Part shown: positions 11,301 through 22,292 of the stretch, piece after piece
Position numbering within the stretch: position 1 is the first letter of the stretch
How the letters are laid out: each line of letters opens with the position of its first letter
Source: Phoenix dactylifera
Taxonomy: Eukaryota; Streptophyta; Magnoliopsida; Arecales; Arecaceae
Direction: 5' to 3'
DNA: 64,000 nt
Assembly (NCBI RefSeq): GCF_009389715.1
Contig: NC_052400.1
Location: forward strand, 20,057,674 to 20,121,673
Notes under the pieces: generated by a model
What the model was told of the DNA's origin: nothing
Seen by the model: the letters and a program-made list of their open reading frames with translations, nothing else
The model's database searches: none
Program-made: the position numbers and the translations under genes

Positions 11301-14300
11301 GGTTTGATCTGAAACTGTTTGTTGTGGTAAAAGATAGCAAGACTCCTCTAAGAAAGAGGGAAATGAAATTAAAAGGAAGAGCATTGGAAAAAGATAGGAT
11401 CTACAGGTATTTTTTTGGGTGGAGTGAATACTAGAGGCCCAAGAAGAGGAGAGGAAAAAAATCTTTTTTACTTCAAAAAGAAACCCAGACACAAAATTTT
11501 AAAAGTCTCTAGAGGCCCAAAAAGAGAAGAGGAAAAAATCTTTTTTACTTCAAAAGGAAACCCAGACACAAAAATTTAACAGTCTCAAAGGTACACCAAG
11601 AGGTGACCAGCCCAAGGGATTATTAGGGAGAGAAGGGACACACAGGTGGAAGAGGGTGTTCATACACCAGACACAGAGAAAAGAGGGCATGCCTTCCTCT
11701 CTGTTTCCCTCTCCCTCTTTTTCTATAGGTCAGCACTGCCCTACAAGCCCACAACTAAATAAGCTAATGATCTGGCATCTTGAGTTTCCACATTGTCTTT
11801 TAATGATATAAACCCTCAAAATGAAAAAAATAGATCATCTAATATCCACTGTACAAATATAAGAGCACTAAAACTGAAATTGTAGTCCTAATAACTGAAA
11901 TCAAAGATAAAATCAACAATCTACATGCATCACATTTACAGATCCAAGATGGAGATAGAGTTCTAGATTGAATAGGTCGCAGAGAGAGGCTAGATTAGTA
12001 ACAGCAAGCATATGGCATAATAAAAACTTCGAAATGGGTGCCAAAGTCTGTTTTTCGTTTCTTGCACAAGATATTTTTATTCTGCCTGCAACATAATATA
12101 TCTGTGAGTTAATAAGGTGGTTCACAAGCGAAATTTGTGCAAATGTTTAGTCTAAGCTTTATTGTAGATCTATTTGATATATTGGTGGACCATAGATAGA
12201 ATAGCTCCCCATTGGCATTGTAGTGACCTATTGTTATCGTAAAAGCAGATGGAAGGTTTGCTGCTTAAATGTTCACAGAAACTCCAGTAATCTGCAGGAA
12301 GCTCCAACTCACTTAGGATTATAAAAAGAGGAATCAACTTTACAAGAATAGGGTACAAATTTTTCTAAGAGAAAAACTTTGATAATTTTGTTGGGCAAGC
12401 ACTAAGTGACAACCGCCATATGGTTGTCAAAACCTTGCTTTGTTTACTTTTTTTCCTTTTTCTTTTATGATTTACAAATCACTGGGTAATTTAAATTATT
12501 ATTTTAGGAAGTAGAACAGAGTCTAGAACAAATGGTGTTCTTTCATTGGTATGATGAAAAGTTTATCATGTTTTCACTTTATATTCTTTAAAATATTTCT
12601 AAGTTCCAAGTTCCAAGTTCCAAATATATAATATTAAATATTAGACAAGAATTCAATGTTTTACCAGTATTTTGATAGACTGGATCACATATACCAACTC
12701 AAAAGGTTCTCTATGCAATTTGTAGCTCAGAATTGTCTTTGCAATCAATTCTACCTCCAGCAAATCAATTTCCCGAGGTAAAATGGTTCTACCTGACTCC
12801 TACTAGGTTTCAGTATTTCACAATATGGGACTGCTACTGCCTATATTCTTGATGATTGTATACTTTTGGCTGCTCAATTTCCTAACCACATTGTGATGGC
12901 GTACATCTAGTTTCTACATTTGGCCTTCAACCATAATTTCACAGTTCAAACACTTCTGGACACTTGTTTTGTTATTGATTTTCATTATGCATAAAAATCT
13001 TGATAATTAATTGTTACTCAAAAACAGATGCTAATGGCACTATATTATTTAATGCTTATCTGTGTTCTGCTCACAACTAGATCATAAGATAGCTGATTGG
13101 AACAAATTATTGGCTCATAAGGTGGCAGAGAATTATTTTAGTAGTACAGCTTTTCTGATCCATAAATATGAATTCGACTCTCCTAGACTTCATGTCTTCT
13201 AACCTTCCATAGTGTTGCCAAGCTATACGTGCGTACTGTATTTCCACTGATGTCTCTACTGCTTCATTATCACTCTAATGAGAACAGGAATATAGGCTGG
13301 AAATTCTTCACACTAGTTGTGCATCTCTAGTAGTTAGGTAGCCTAGGTTTCAATCCCTATTTTGTTCTTCATATTACAGGTTCCAATCATAAAACTATTA
13401 GCAGTTCATCTAGACAAATAATAGCTTGATATTTTTCACATGTTTTAAAACCATGACTTTATTCTTTGTTAGTCAAATCAAAGAGTAAAATACCATAAAA
13501 CTACACCTTGCCAAAAACAAATTAACTAGTGAGCTAAAGATCATCAACAGAGAGTATTTCAAGTATGAGGTATCTGATGTTTCCTAAATAACTGAAGAAA
13601 AAAATCGGATTAATCATAAAACATGATTTCTGTGATGCAATTAAGACTAATCTAAGATCAGATGCACTAAAACATTTCTCGAGTAGCAGTACAAGTGAAT
13701 TTCTATGTATATCATAAACCTTCAAGACCACTATAAAAGACTTAAAAAAGATCCAGACAAATATCATAACTCATTAGCATTACTAGATAAAATGCAAATG
13801 AATTTAGGTGATAGCACATGGAGTCTAACCTTCTTCCCTCGAATAACAGATCCTGGCTCACCCTGGATCACCATGTACTTTGTAGCACCAAGGTATAAAC
13901 CAGTTGGTGCAAGGGATCCAGGTTCAGCAAAGTCATTCATAATCGCAGCGATCTCTTCAGGCTTGAACTGCACCATAGAGAAATAATAGAACTTGTAAGA
14001 AACAAGAAAGACAACTATACACATAATAGAACCCTGAAAGCTAAAATTTGTGCATGAACATGAACAAATCATGTTATTGTCTGCAATATCATCTTATTGG
14101 TTATAAACATGATTTATTTTTAATAACCATTTCATTAAAAAAAAAAGAGAACCCAAGCACCCCCATACCCACCCCCCCTCCCCCCCCCCAAAAAAAGCAT
14201 GCGTGCATGCACACATTGAGTTCTTCAAATAAAGACTAATCCTATGAAAATAAATATTTGAGGGTTATAAGTGTGTTTTGCCCCTCCACTGTTTAATGAT

Positions 14301-15741
14301 CTGGATGATTTCATTCCTTTTCAGTCCACTAATGGCATTTATCCAACAAAAAAGAATATTTGAAGGGATGTTCAAAATCCCAGCTGATGATGACAAATGT
14401 ACAAGAAAAAGTATACACACATGCCACCTAGTGGACTAAATAAACAACCTGTATTACAATATCTCTAAGAAAATCTGCAGATAAAAAACATCTACCATGC
14501 AGGAACTAGATATTATCTGACAAATTCTATTGTATCATATTAGTAAACATCAATGTTACAAATATTCTGAATAACAACATTCGAGGAAACAGAAAAGAAA
14601 AAGCCCCTGCTCGCACAAATAAACTTCTAAAAGCATAGATTGAATGCTATCAATAGATCCGTGCTGAAGCTATCAATAAGTTTTGAAATAAAGCATGCAA
14701 GTAGGGAGTACTCAATAGAAGAAACAATAACAAGAAATTCCAACAGTGCAAAGTAGAAACCTGTAACCATGCACAGATATGCATAGTGCAGATAGATGCA
14801 TCACCAATTTATGTACAACCATATTCAGCATTCCAGCATTATAATTGTGAAGTTGGCCAATCAAAGTAAAATTTACTAGCAGTAATTAGTATTAAAATGT
14901 CTCATGAAAGTCAAGTATCCAGAAAAGTCCAGAAATATGGAAGTTATAATAAGATGCTGACAGAAATATGAAGTAAAATTTACCGGCAGTAACTAGTAAC
15001 TAAAATTTCTCCAAGATCCGTTATTGGCCTAAAAAGACCTGATGATTATGATGATGGTTAATGCACCGATCGAAAAAAACAAGAACAACAACAAACGAAC
15101 CTGAAATTGAATATAATGCGTCCAAAAATGTGACCATTTAAGCATAACATAAGAGATCATTCAATCCCGACCCCTGCTAGAATACATCTCGCAAGAAAAA
15201 TAAGCAGCTATTCAAAAAACAGCAAAAGATAATTTCTTGAAGCTTTCAATCCCTTCAAGTCAAAGATCAAGCATACCAAGAAACTCGTAAGGATTCTATG
15301 ACACCCTAGGACGAAACCATAATAATAAATAACACATCAAAAAGAGAACAGATGATCTCGATCTCATACCACACGCGGTGGGTCAAATACCACCGACTCG
15401 GATCAAGAACCATCTCCCCCTTTCTTCACCAAACTCCACCAACAAAGAAAAATAAATAACATCATCGAAATCAGCTCGTCAGATCTAATCAAGAAACGTT
15501 TAAAACGAGGGAAAAAATTTAATTCAAAGCAGTCAAGAACGGGGATTGGGGAAGGGAGGCAATTCGAATCAAACCCCATATTAGAAAGTAACATTGGTTG
15601 GAATCGAGACGGAGATACCTGAGGAAAGTTGGCGCTCTGCGCCCAGACGCTGCCGTCGTGGCCGACAATGGCGGCGGTCGTCAGGTGCTGCCCGTCGATC
15701 TCGCACATCAGATGATCGTCGACGTACGTTTGCCACGACAT
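5303..15741 (-). CDS. PRF: Profilin, intact first tandem copy (131 aa)
   Basis: Profilin binds G-actin, poly-proline and phosphoinositides and controls actin filament growth in the cytosol; plant profilins are also pollen pan-allergens. Three exons on the minus strand: 15619-15741 (residues 1-41), 13830-13967 (42-87) and 5303-5437 (88-131, stop TGA). All junctions are GT-AG and phase 0, and the sum is exactly 131 residues, the usual plant length. Visible signatures are the [12 protein letters not shown] start, [33 protein letters not shown], and the C-terminal [21 protein letters not shown]. The start is fixed by the MSWQ N-terminus universal in plant profilins. Intron 1 is 1.65 kb; intron 2 is 8.4 kb, very long for this family and filled with repeats. 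A TATA-like box lies about 105 bp upstream of the ATG. A second copy lies 3.4 kb upstream in the same orientation. Confidence 0.95.
9364..9690. repeat. GC-rich palindromic CCGGTACC repeat element
   Basis: A block of about 330 bp in AT-rich surroundings, packed with the palindromes GGTACCGG, CCGGCCGG and GGGCCGGTAC. A 23-bp motif GGCCGGTACATACCGG.TCGG.CC occurs twice in direct orientation, near 9402 and 9600. A second hairpin, ACCACAGCG facing CGCTGTGGT, lies at about 9556-9580. The outer edges (TATATAGCATGG left, CCTTGCTATACAG right) are imperfect inverted repeats. No coding capacity. It looks like a mobile or satellite-derived palindromic element; the family is not recognised. Confidence 0.55.
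9884..10155. mobile_element. MITE, possibly PIF/Harbinger-like
   Basis: The left end GGCATGTTTGATT and the right end, in reverse GGCGTGTTTGATT, form 13-bp inverted repeats with one mismatch. Both ends are flanked by AAA, compatible with the 3-bp target duplication of PIF/Harbinger elements but too simple to prove it. The interior is made of repeated GGAATGGGAATG and GATTCCGATTCC-type words. About 272 bp, no transposase. Confidence 0.6.
11431..11586. repeat. 78-bp tandem duplication
   Basis: Two adjacent copies, each beginning CTAGAGGCCCAA and running through AGGAAAAAA and AAACCCAGACACAAAA, at 11431-11508 and 11509-11586. Few differences separate them, suggesting a fairly recent local duplication inside the profilin intron. 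Confidence 0.8.
12601..12621. repeat. Short tandem repeat (AAGTTCC)3
   Basis: Three perfect head-to-tail copies of the 7-mer AAGTTCC inside profilin intron 2. Confidence 0.9.
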
Positions 15742-15845
15742 CTCCTCCTCCTCCTTCTCCTCTCGCGTTCTTTCTGGATCCCTCGGCGAGGCCTGGCGTG
15801 AGTGATGGATGGGGCTCTCGCTTCCAGACGCCGGTGGTATCGGGT

Positions 15846-15855
15846 CTTTTATATG
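15846..15855 (-). promoter_or_regulatory. TATA-like box of the first profilin
   Basis: On the minus strand the sequence reads CCATATAAAAGACC, about 105 bp upstream of the profilin ATG. Distance and sequence fit a plant TATA box with a short 5' leader. Position inferred only from sequence. Confidence 0.5.
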
Positions 15856-15977
15856 GCCCAAGAAAGGAGTGGAATCATAGCGTTGAATCGAAGCACCGAA
15901 AACGGAAATTATTATTGTTATTATTATTATTTTTGAGGCACCAGTGATTACCACGAGAAGAGCATAGGTGCACCTAA

Positions 15978-16021
<44 letters not shown>
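15978..16021. repeat. Microsatellite (AAT)n
   Basis: About 14 perfect ATA/AAT units roughly 240 bp upstream of the first profilin start codon, beyond its TATA-like box. Confidence 0.95.
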
Positions 16022-16023
<2 letters not shown>

Positions 16024-18221
16024 GATGTAGAGCAGAAGGAACGGTCTCAAATTTCTTATAAAAATAATTTTTTAAGTGACGCACAGCAAAAAAAAAAAAA
16101 ATGCAATCTGGCCAGCGGCTTCATTCGCTTTTTGAAAGATTTGAATAAGCCAAAAAATATCAAGCTACATCGAGCTCAAAAATAAATATTTCAATAAAAA
16201 AATATAAATACTATAGATATTTTAAAAAATATTTATAATATTTATTTTTTAAAAAAGATTGAGTAGCCTGAAAAATTTTTATCTTCATCGAGTTTGGAAA
16301 TAAATTTTTCACTAAAAAACATAAATATCATAGATATTTTAAAAAAAATAGAAAGAAACCCTATTGATTTCAAATGAGCTGTGGTGGGGACACGCACCCT
16401 AACGGCAACCTCCTGCCACTTGAGTACATCAAACATGGATAGCAAAAGAAATGTCCTGGATAGCTTCCATCTCATCTAATCTTTAAAAAAAACAGCTATT
16501 AAGCACAATGCTAATATATAATATTTAAATATATTGGTAAGCCATTTATTTTTATAATTATATGGCTTAGTGGCCATTCAAAATTATTAGATCATGCACG
16601 GCAGAGAATCCAAACTCCATGCAATATATTCTACAAATCTACATAAGTTTTTCAATATTTTCTTTCATTTTTGCTTTTCTTTAACTCCTTTGCTTTTATT
16701 ATGTTGTTAAACACTCCCCTTTTCTAAACACAGTACATTAGTTTTATTTTTTAAACTATAGGCATGCACTAGAAAACTATTGCCTCGTATCCAAGTCCTT
16801 TTCCTTTTGGAGTTCGGCTGGTCCTCTCTCATATTGCCGCTGCTTAACCCTTGTATATTAAAAAATATTGAACCATAAGATGTTCCTAAAAGCAATTCTT
16901 TAAATTGCCATGATTCAATGACTAGCTAACTGGTGTGGGTAAACTTCCATAATTGCTCGATTAACCACAAACAACAAACAAACATGCATTTGAATTGTGT
17001 TTAGCTTCATTGTCTTTGCATTAGACATACTTGACCTCAAGGGTGAAAAAACTTATTAGTTTCGTAGAGAAGTTCTCATGGCTTAATTCGATTTCTTAAC
17101 TTGGATTCAAATTGCATCAAATACCAGAGATTTAAAACCTAGCAATGCTGATAACACCCACCCAGGCCAAGCAACCGAAGAACGGACAACAGTGGTGTAC
17201 CTCCATTGCGGAACTTAAAGCCCTAGCTATGACAAAGAAATAATCTTCAAAAATAAAAAAAAAAAAAAAATTAAAAAAAGCGTGCCGTGCTACATTTAGC
17301 ACTTCGCTTTGCATAAACCCTATCGCTTTTATTCTAACAATTGCAGGTTATGTTTGGATGATAGAGATGCCTCACAGTATTCTCCTTGTAGATAAAGAAG
17401 AGACATCACCAGTTGCTTTGAGGATGGGAAATGCGACTAGAAAATCGTACCTTCAAGATCATTCTTTCCCCATTCAGAGAAGGGGACCTCAGAGCTTTAG
17501 AGCAGGACCACAGGTTCGGCCTAGCTAATCTAAATCCAAGACCTACCACTCAGGAAATAGTTGAAAAGAACCAACTCAGCATCCAAACAACCTGGTTAAC
17601 AGATCTAAAGGGAATACCTGCAAACCAGTAATCATGAACCCGGGAAAAGGTGTGGGTGGAGTGAGTGGGATTTTGCTTGTTCCAATTATTTTCTGTCGGA
17701 AAGTGTGGTCAGCCCTCATACTTCCCTTGCTGTTAAAAGAAGACAGGTCTCTTGACTCGGGCAATCACAGTAGCATAACTAAGTACTGACAATAAAAATG
17801 GTCTGTTAGTGTGTTAGTAACTTTAGATATCTCAAAGCTATTTCCTGGAACAATACAAAAAATCAGTAAAAAACATCTGATATACGAAAACAAAGTGATG
17901 AAAGCATCTAATGGTGGCATTAACTGATCAATCGTTTGTATAGTCTGACTAATGAGAGGTTTAAGTACAATATAAACGATGACTAGTTACCACTTTTTTT
18001 GTATTTTTTCTTTCTTGGAGGGTTCCATCAATTTTTTTAAATTTCTTCTAAAGAAAGACTTCCAGAAGTCTGTTTTTAATGTAGGACGGGCAGAAATTTC
18101 TTACAGTCGGCAATTAGAAGGGGTTCAACTGTAGGACTAGAGCTCAGGGATAAAATGGAAATGTCAGCTAAAGCATTTCCAAAACTCCACTTATCCAAGG
18201 CAAAAGCTAATAAAAACAAGA

Positions 18222-18256
<35 letters not shown>
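18222..18256. repeat. Compound microsatellite (GT)n(GA)n
   Basis: About eight GT units followed directly by about nine GA units, intergenic between the profilin copies. Confidence 0.95.
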
Positions 18257-19187
18257 CTTTGCAAGCATTTTGGCTAGTCTTGCCTGTATGATTCCATGCC
18301 AAACAACTCCAAGTTCTTTTATAATTGTAAATCACTTTTCTCTTAAACAACCGCAATTTCACAGAGTATGATTCTCAGTCCATCTCTCATGTATATTGCC
18401 TGCGTCCAACTAATGATACATAATCTCAAACCGCTATCAAAACTAAAGCTTGAGGATATCAGGTTCACACGATCACAGGATGACGGGAAAAACCAAACTC
18501 AAGAGAAGGGGAAAAAGGAAAGTTTTGTTTTTTTCAGATATCAATGATCATGCTGTTTCCAATGTGATACTCTATTTTCACACCAGTTAGTATGTACGAC
18601 TTCAAAAAGCCTACGAGTACTCCCTGACCAATGATAATGAAAATGCAAAGATGACTATGGCCTAAAGATTATCTGACAATATTTTTCCAAAAGGAAATCA
18701 ACTGATCATTTGATTTCACACAATTAATCCCAAAATAGCTCCAAAGCCTTTTAGATTTGAGGAAGAAGAAAAATGCGATTAAAGTTTATCAGCTCCAAAT
18801 TGCAAGGTAAATGAAAAACAGGGAAAAAAAAGAAGAAAAAGAAGGAAAAGAGGAGGCAGGGAACAGCTCTAAGGATAAAATGCAATATGGATTGTTGAAT
18901 TGACAGGAAAAAACACCAGCAACAAAGCACAAATTTACTAGAGCTAAATATTGATGAGAATTGCATTTACTTTCAAAAATGTGATCCAAAGACCCTTGCG
19001 AGGACCATATGGCAAAGAACAAGGAATACAATCAAACCAAACTTGTTCTCTGTCCACAAAATTATTGCCTCAACATGGAAGTGGCAAATGCTAATTCATG
19101 ATCGTGGAAAGTGGTTGCTAAAAGTGTGAGAAAGAGTGGAGATCTGACATCTCAAAGAAGAATGAGAAGAATGCACCCAATGGCAAA

Positions 19188-21041
19188 CTACATGTCCTGG
19201 TCAATAAGGTAGTCACCCATTCTTTCAACAACCATGTTGCATTGCCCTGGAGTCATGGGCTCATCATAGATGCCAAAGATTAGTGCCTGGTTGGTCTTCT
19301 TGATGGTAATGCCACCTGACCCCTGGTATTAAAAAAAAAAGCACTTTAGGATGGTAGGACTTCAGGAAGAACGTGAAAAGAACTAGGTAAAGCCATTAGG
19401 CAAGAATCGACAAATGGGCAACTGAGCTGTGTGAATAAGAAATCAACAAATCCTTTTTTTGGGGGGTATTAAACTCCTTTTCCTTTACGTTGGAAATAAT
19501 CAGTAGATTATATTTGATATGACATTGGAGGATTAGCTTAAATATATGATCATAATTGAAAAAGGAAAAAGAGATATCTAAGCAGATGTCTCAATCGTAG
19601 AGCCATGGTCTTCTATTAATTAAAAATGCAACAAACATTTCAATTTTGAGCAAGTATCATAAACAATCACCAGGATTATAGCTCTGCCTCCTTTTACCAT
19701 GCTTACATGGAAAATGCATTAATGAACAGTATACTTGATGCATTTCAATCACCAAGAGCAGTCAATGCTACTCAATCAGTAGAAAAGGAGGCAGTAAATA
19801 GTGTTAGAGCAGTCAATGCACCAATAAGACAACCACCCACTTTTCTATCAATTACATATTCAGGGCATAAGAAATCTAACAAAAATTAGCATAAATAATT
19901 TAAAACATATGCATTATTTCCTTCATAAACTGTCAAATTTTCATGTACACTATAAGAAAAGCCAAGAATGAGCAAAGAAACGGTAAGGCGGTATAGAATC
20001 TTCAAACTTCAGAACCAGCAAAGCCAAGAAAAACCAAGAACTATTTCAGCATGGAGATAAGAATCAGGAAAAATATATGACACAGAAAATCATCACCTTC
20101 TTGCCCCGGATAACTGATCCAGGCTCCCCTTGAATTACCATATACTTTGTTGACCCAAGAAACAAGCCAGTGGGGGCTAGGGACCCCGGTTCCGCAAAAT
20201 CATTCATAATATTGGCAATCTCCTCAGGCTTAAACTGAAGACGCAACAAAAAAAAATGTAGCAGCCCTCTCAGTTAGCAAATGCAATAAAGAAGTTGCAG
20301 CAAAGAACAGCATTCGCAATTAACGAGATACTTAAGATGAGAAAAATAATGCCAATTCAAGGAAAAACAAGTTGCTTAGAGAACATGTATATATAAACTC
20401 ATGTTCGAAAAAGATTCGTAAAAGAGTCATATTATCCTAGGGCTGATACGATATCAGAAATGATATTCTCCACTTTGAGATCAAAAATAAACTTGGCATG
20501 TTGTCACTAGTGTTAGGATAGACATCCCTTTGGAACATTTGTACAATATTGTTCTACTATATAAATCAATCTTTAGGTTCAGTTAAAGATACATTTCGAG
20601 CGATCTGATCTCATTCTGAAAACACAAACAAGTCAGATTAACCCATCCAAATCCAATAATAACCAGATCAGAGAATGGATAACATTATAAAAATTCGATT
20701 GCATGATTTTCTGTAATTTAAATCGATCAAACAGAACCATTGCATGTAAAACTACAATCTACTGTTACAAACTCTATTGGACGGACGATCACAAGAATAA
20801 TAATTATAAAACTTCCACCAGTATCAAATGAAGAAACAGTTGAGGAGCACAATGCGGTTAAAATCCAATAGAGATGGGAAAGAAAAGAAAGAGCTTTGGA
20901 AATAAATATACCTCTGGAAACCCATCGCTCTTGGCCCAGACGTTTCCGTCGAGTCCGATAATCGCCGTTCGCCGCCGAGGTGAGGCGGTGGCCCTCGATC
21001 TCGCTCATCAGATGGTCGTCGATGTACGGTTGCCAAGACAT
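19188..21041 (-). pseudogene. PRF: Profilin, second tandem copy, frame-shifted in exon 1
   Basis: Same three-exon plan as the neighbouring copy: exon 1 20912-21041, exon 2 20097-20234 (138 nt), exon 3 19188-19322 (135 nt, stop TAG). Exons 2 and 3 are full length, with GT-AG borders and intact frames ([18 protein letters not shown]..., then [21 protein letters not shown]... ending YLIDQDM). Exon 1 starts MSWQPYIDDHLMSEIEGHRL but is 130 nt, not 123: the 7-mer CGGCGAA is followed by CGGCGAT, a tandem 7-base duplication. Downstream, the expected IIGLDGNVWAKSDGFPE lies in another frame, so translation from this ATG would enter exon 2 out of frame. No alternative in-frame ATG upstream was found. 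Either a recent loss of function or a sequence or assembly error; everything else looks functional. Introns are 677 and 774 bp, far shorter than in the other copy. Confidence 0.75.
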
Positions 21042-22292
21042 CTTCTTTTCTTCTTCGTATTCTCTCTTCCTCCCTTTCTTTTCTTTTCGCCTCTCTCTCT
21101 CTCTCCCCACGTATTGCTCTCTTCTAAGCCTCTCTAAATTTGGGGTTTTAGGAAGAGGAATAATAGGGGAAGGAGACTGGATCTTCGGTGCCGCTCAACC
21201 GCCCGTTCCCGCTACACGTACTTGGTCTTCGTGCATGCAATTCCGGCAAATATTTGAAGTTGATGGCCCGTTCAATTGACAATGGATCATGCCGTTGATT
21301 GCTTATCCTGGTACTGGAATTCGGAACTCTTACCAATAAGTACCTGTTAGATACGGTTGCCACCTCAACCTTAAATAATTCTGTAGAAAACAACCTCAAA
21401 CTTTTCACTTTCATCTTTGGAAGCTTCCTCGGTGACAAATTCTGGAACGAGCAAAATGTTGGTAAACTGGAGTAAGATTGATCCTCGTCCATTGAGCCTG
21501 TAGCTTCTCTCTCTGAAAGGCCAACCCAGCAGTGGACCTGTTGGGCTGCATGGAGTTTCGTTCATTTTTAACCCCAACCGAGCAACAAAGCTGTCTGTAA
21601 AACAAATAATCAAGCTGTCAAGGTTTCCAACAAAAGGGAAAATGTAAAACAATTCTAAAAATTCAGCAACGACATGGATGTATGCAATTATTTGTGGAAA
21701 TGACAATATAGCAGTTAGTATTGTAGTTACTGCTACATATGCTCATGACGACATGCAACACAATTTTGCCAGTCAAATTCGTTGAGAGTAGGATAATCAG
21801 CATAGGAGCAAACATTTCCCATGCACCAAAAGTTTTGGAAGCCACAGGCTAACAATAATATAATTGTGAGTTCAGAGGCCTCTCTTCAATGAGCTTATAA
21901 TTGGAGGGCAGCAAACATATATAAAGCGTGTGCCTCTATATGGCAATGCTAAAGCAAGGCTTTCCTCTGGCAAGAACTGAAACGCACTCTTTACATGTGC
22001 AGATAAAAGAGTCATATAATTATGCATGTAAGAATCACCAGTTATGCCTAGAATAAATACAACCAGTTACTCCCTTCGCTTTACAGAATCTACAACGACC
22101 AAACATGAGCAAACTGGAATTACAATTCAATACAGATGGGTTCCCTGATATACATTTCCACATTTGGAGACCAAGGTATTCCTACCAACCATATATACAA
22201 TAGCATATTCCTGCAATAAGTTCACTATTCTTCAACTTCACACAACTTACATTACACAAGTTTATTCTTTTGTTGACCACAAGTATGTTCAA
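21042..22292. other. Intergenic DNA between profilin copy 2 and PTPMT1
   Basis: The first 100 bp left of the profilin start (on its sense strand a CT/GA-rich leader) is probably 5' untranslated or promoter sequence. The right part is the 3' flank of the PTPMT1 gene. No other gene is seen. Confidence 0.55.

Larger units (their letters stand above)
5438..13829 (-). other. 8.4-kb intron 2 of the first profilin
   Basis: This intron separates profilin residues 87 and 88. I see no host gene inside it on either strand. It carries a GC-rich palindromic repeat (9364-9690), a MITE (9884-10155), a 78-bp tandem duplication (11431-11586) and a triple 7-mer (12601-12621). The open frame at 10486-10917 (minus, 143 codons) has no recognisable domain. 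The matching intron of the second profilin copy is only 774 bp, so most of this length was probably gained after, or lost independently of, the duplication. Confidence 0.8.
15742..19187. other. Intergenic DNA between the two profilins
   Basis: Holds the promoter side of the first profilin and the 3' flank of the second. It carries an (AAT)n tract at 15978-16021 and a (GT)n(GA)n tract at 18222-18256. Open frames in this stretch are short and lack domains. No gene recognised. Confidence 0.6.

Noticed and set aside
15403-16050. Minus-strand open frame of 215 codons
   Set aside because: It contains profilin exon 1 in frame but runs into the (AAT)n microsatellite upstream and the intron downstream; the real start is MSWQ and the real end of the exon is the GT donor.
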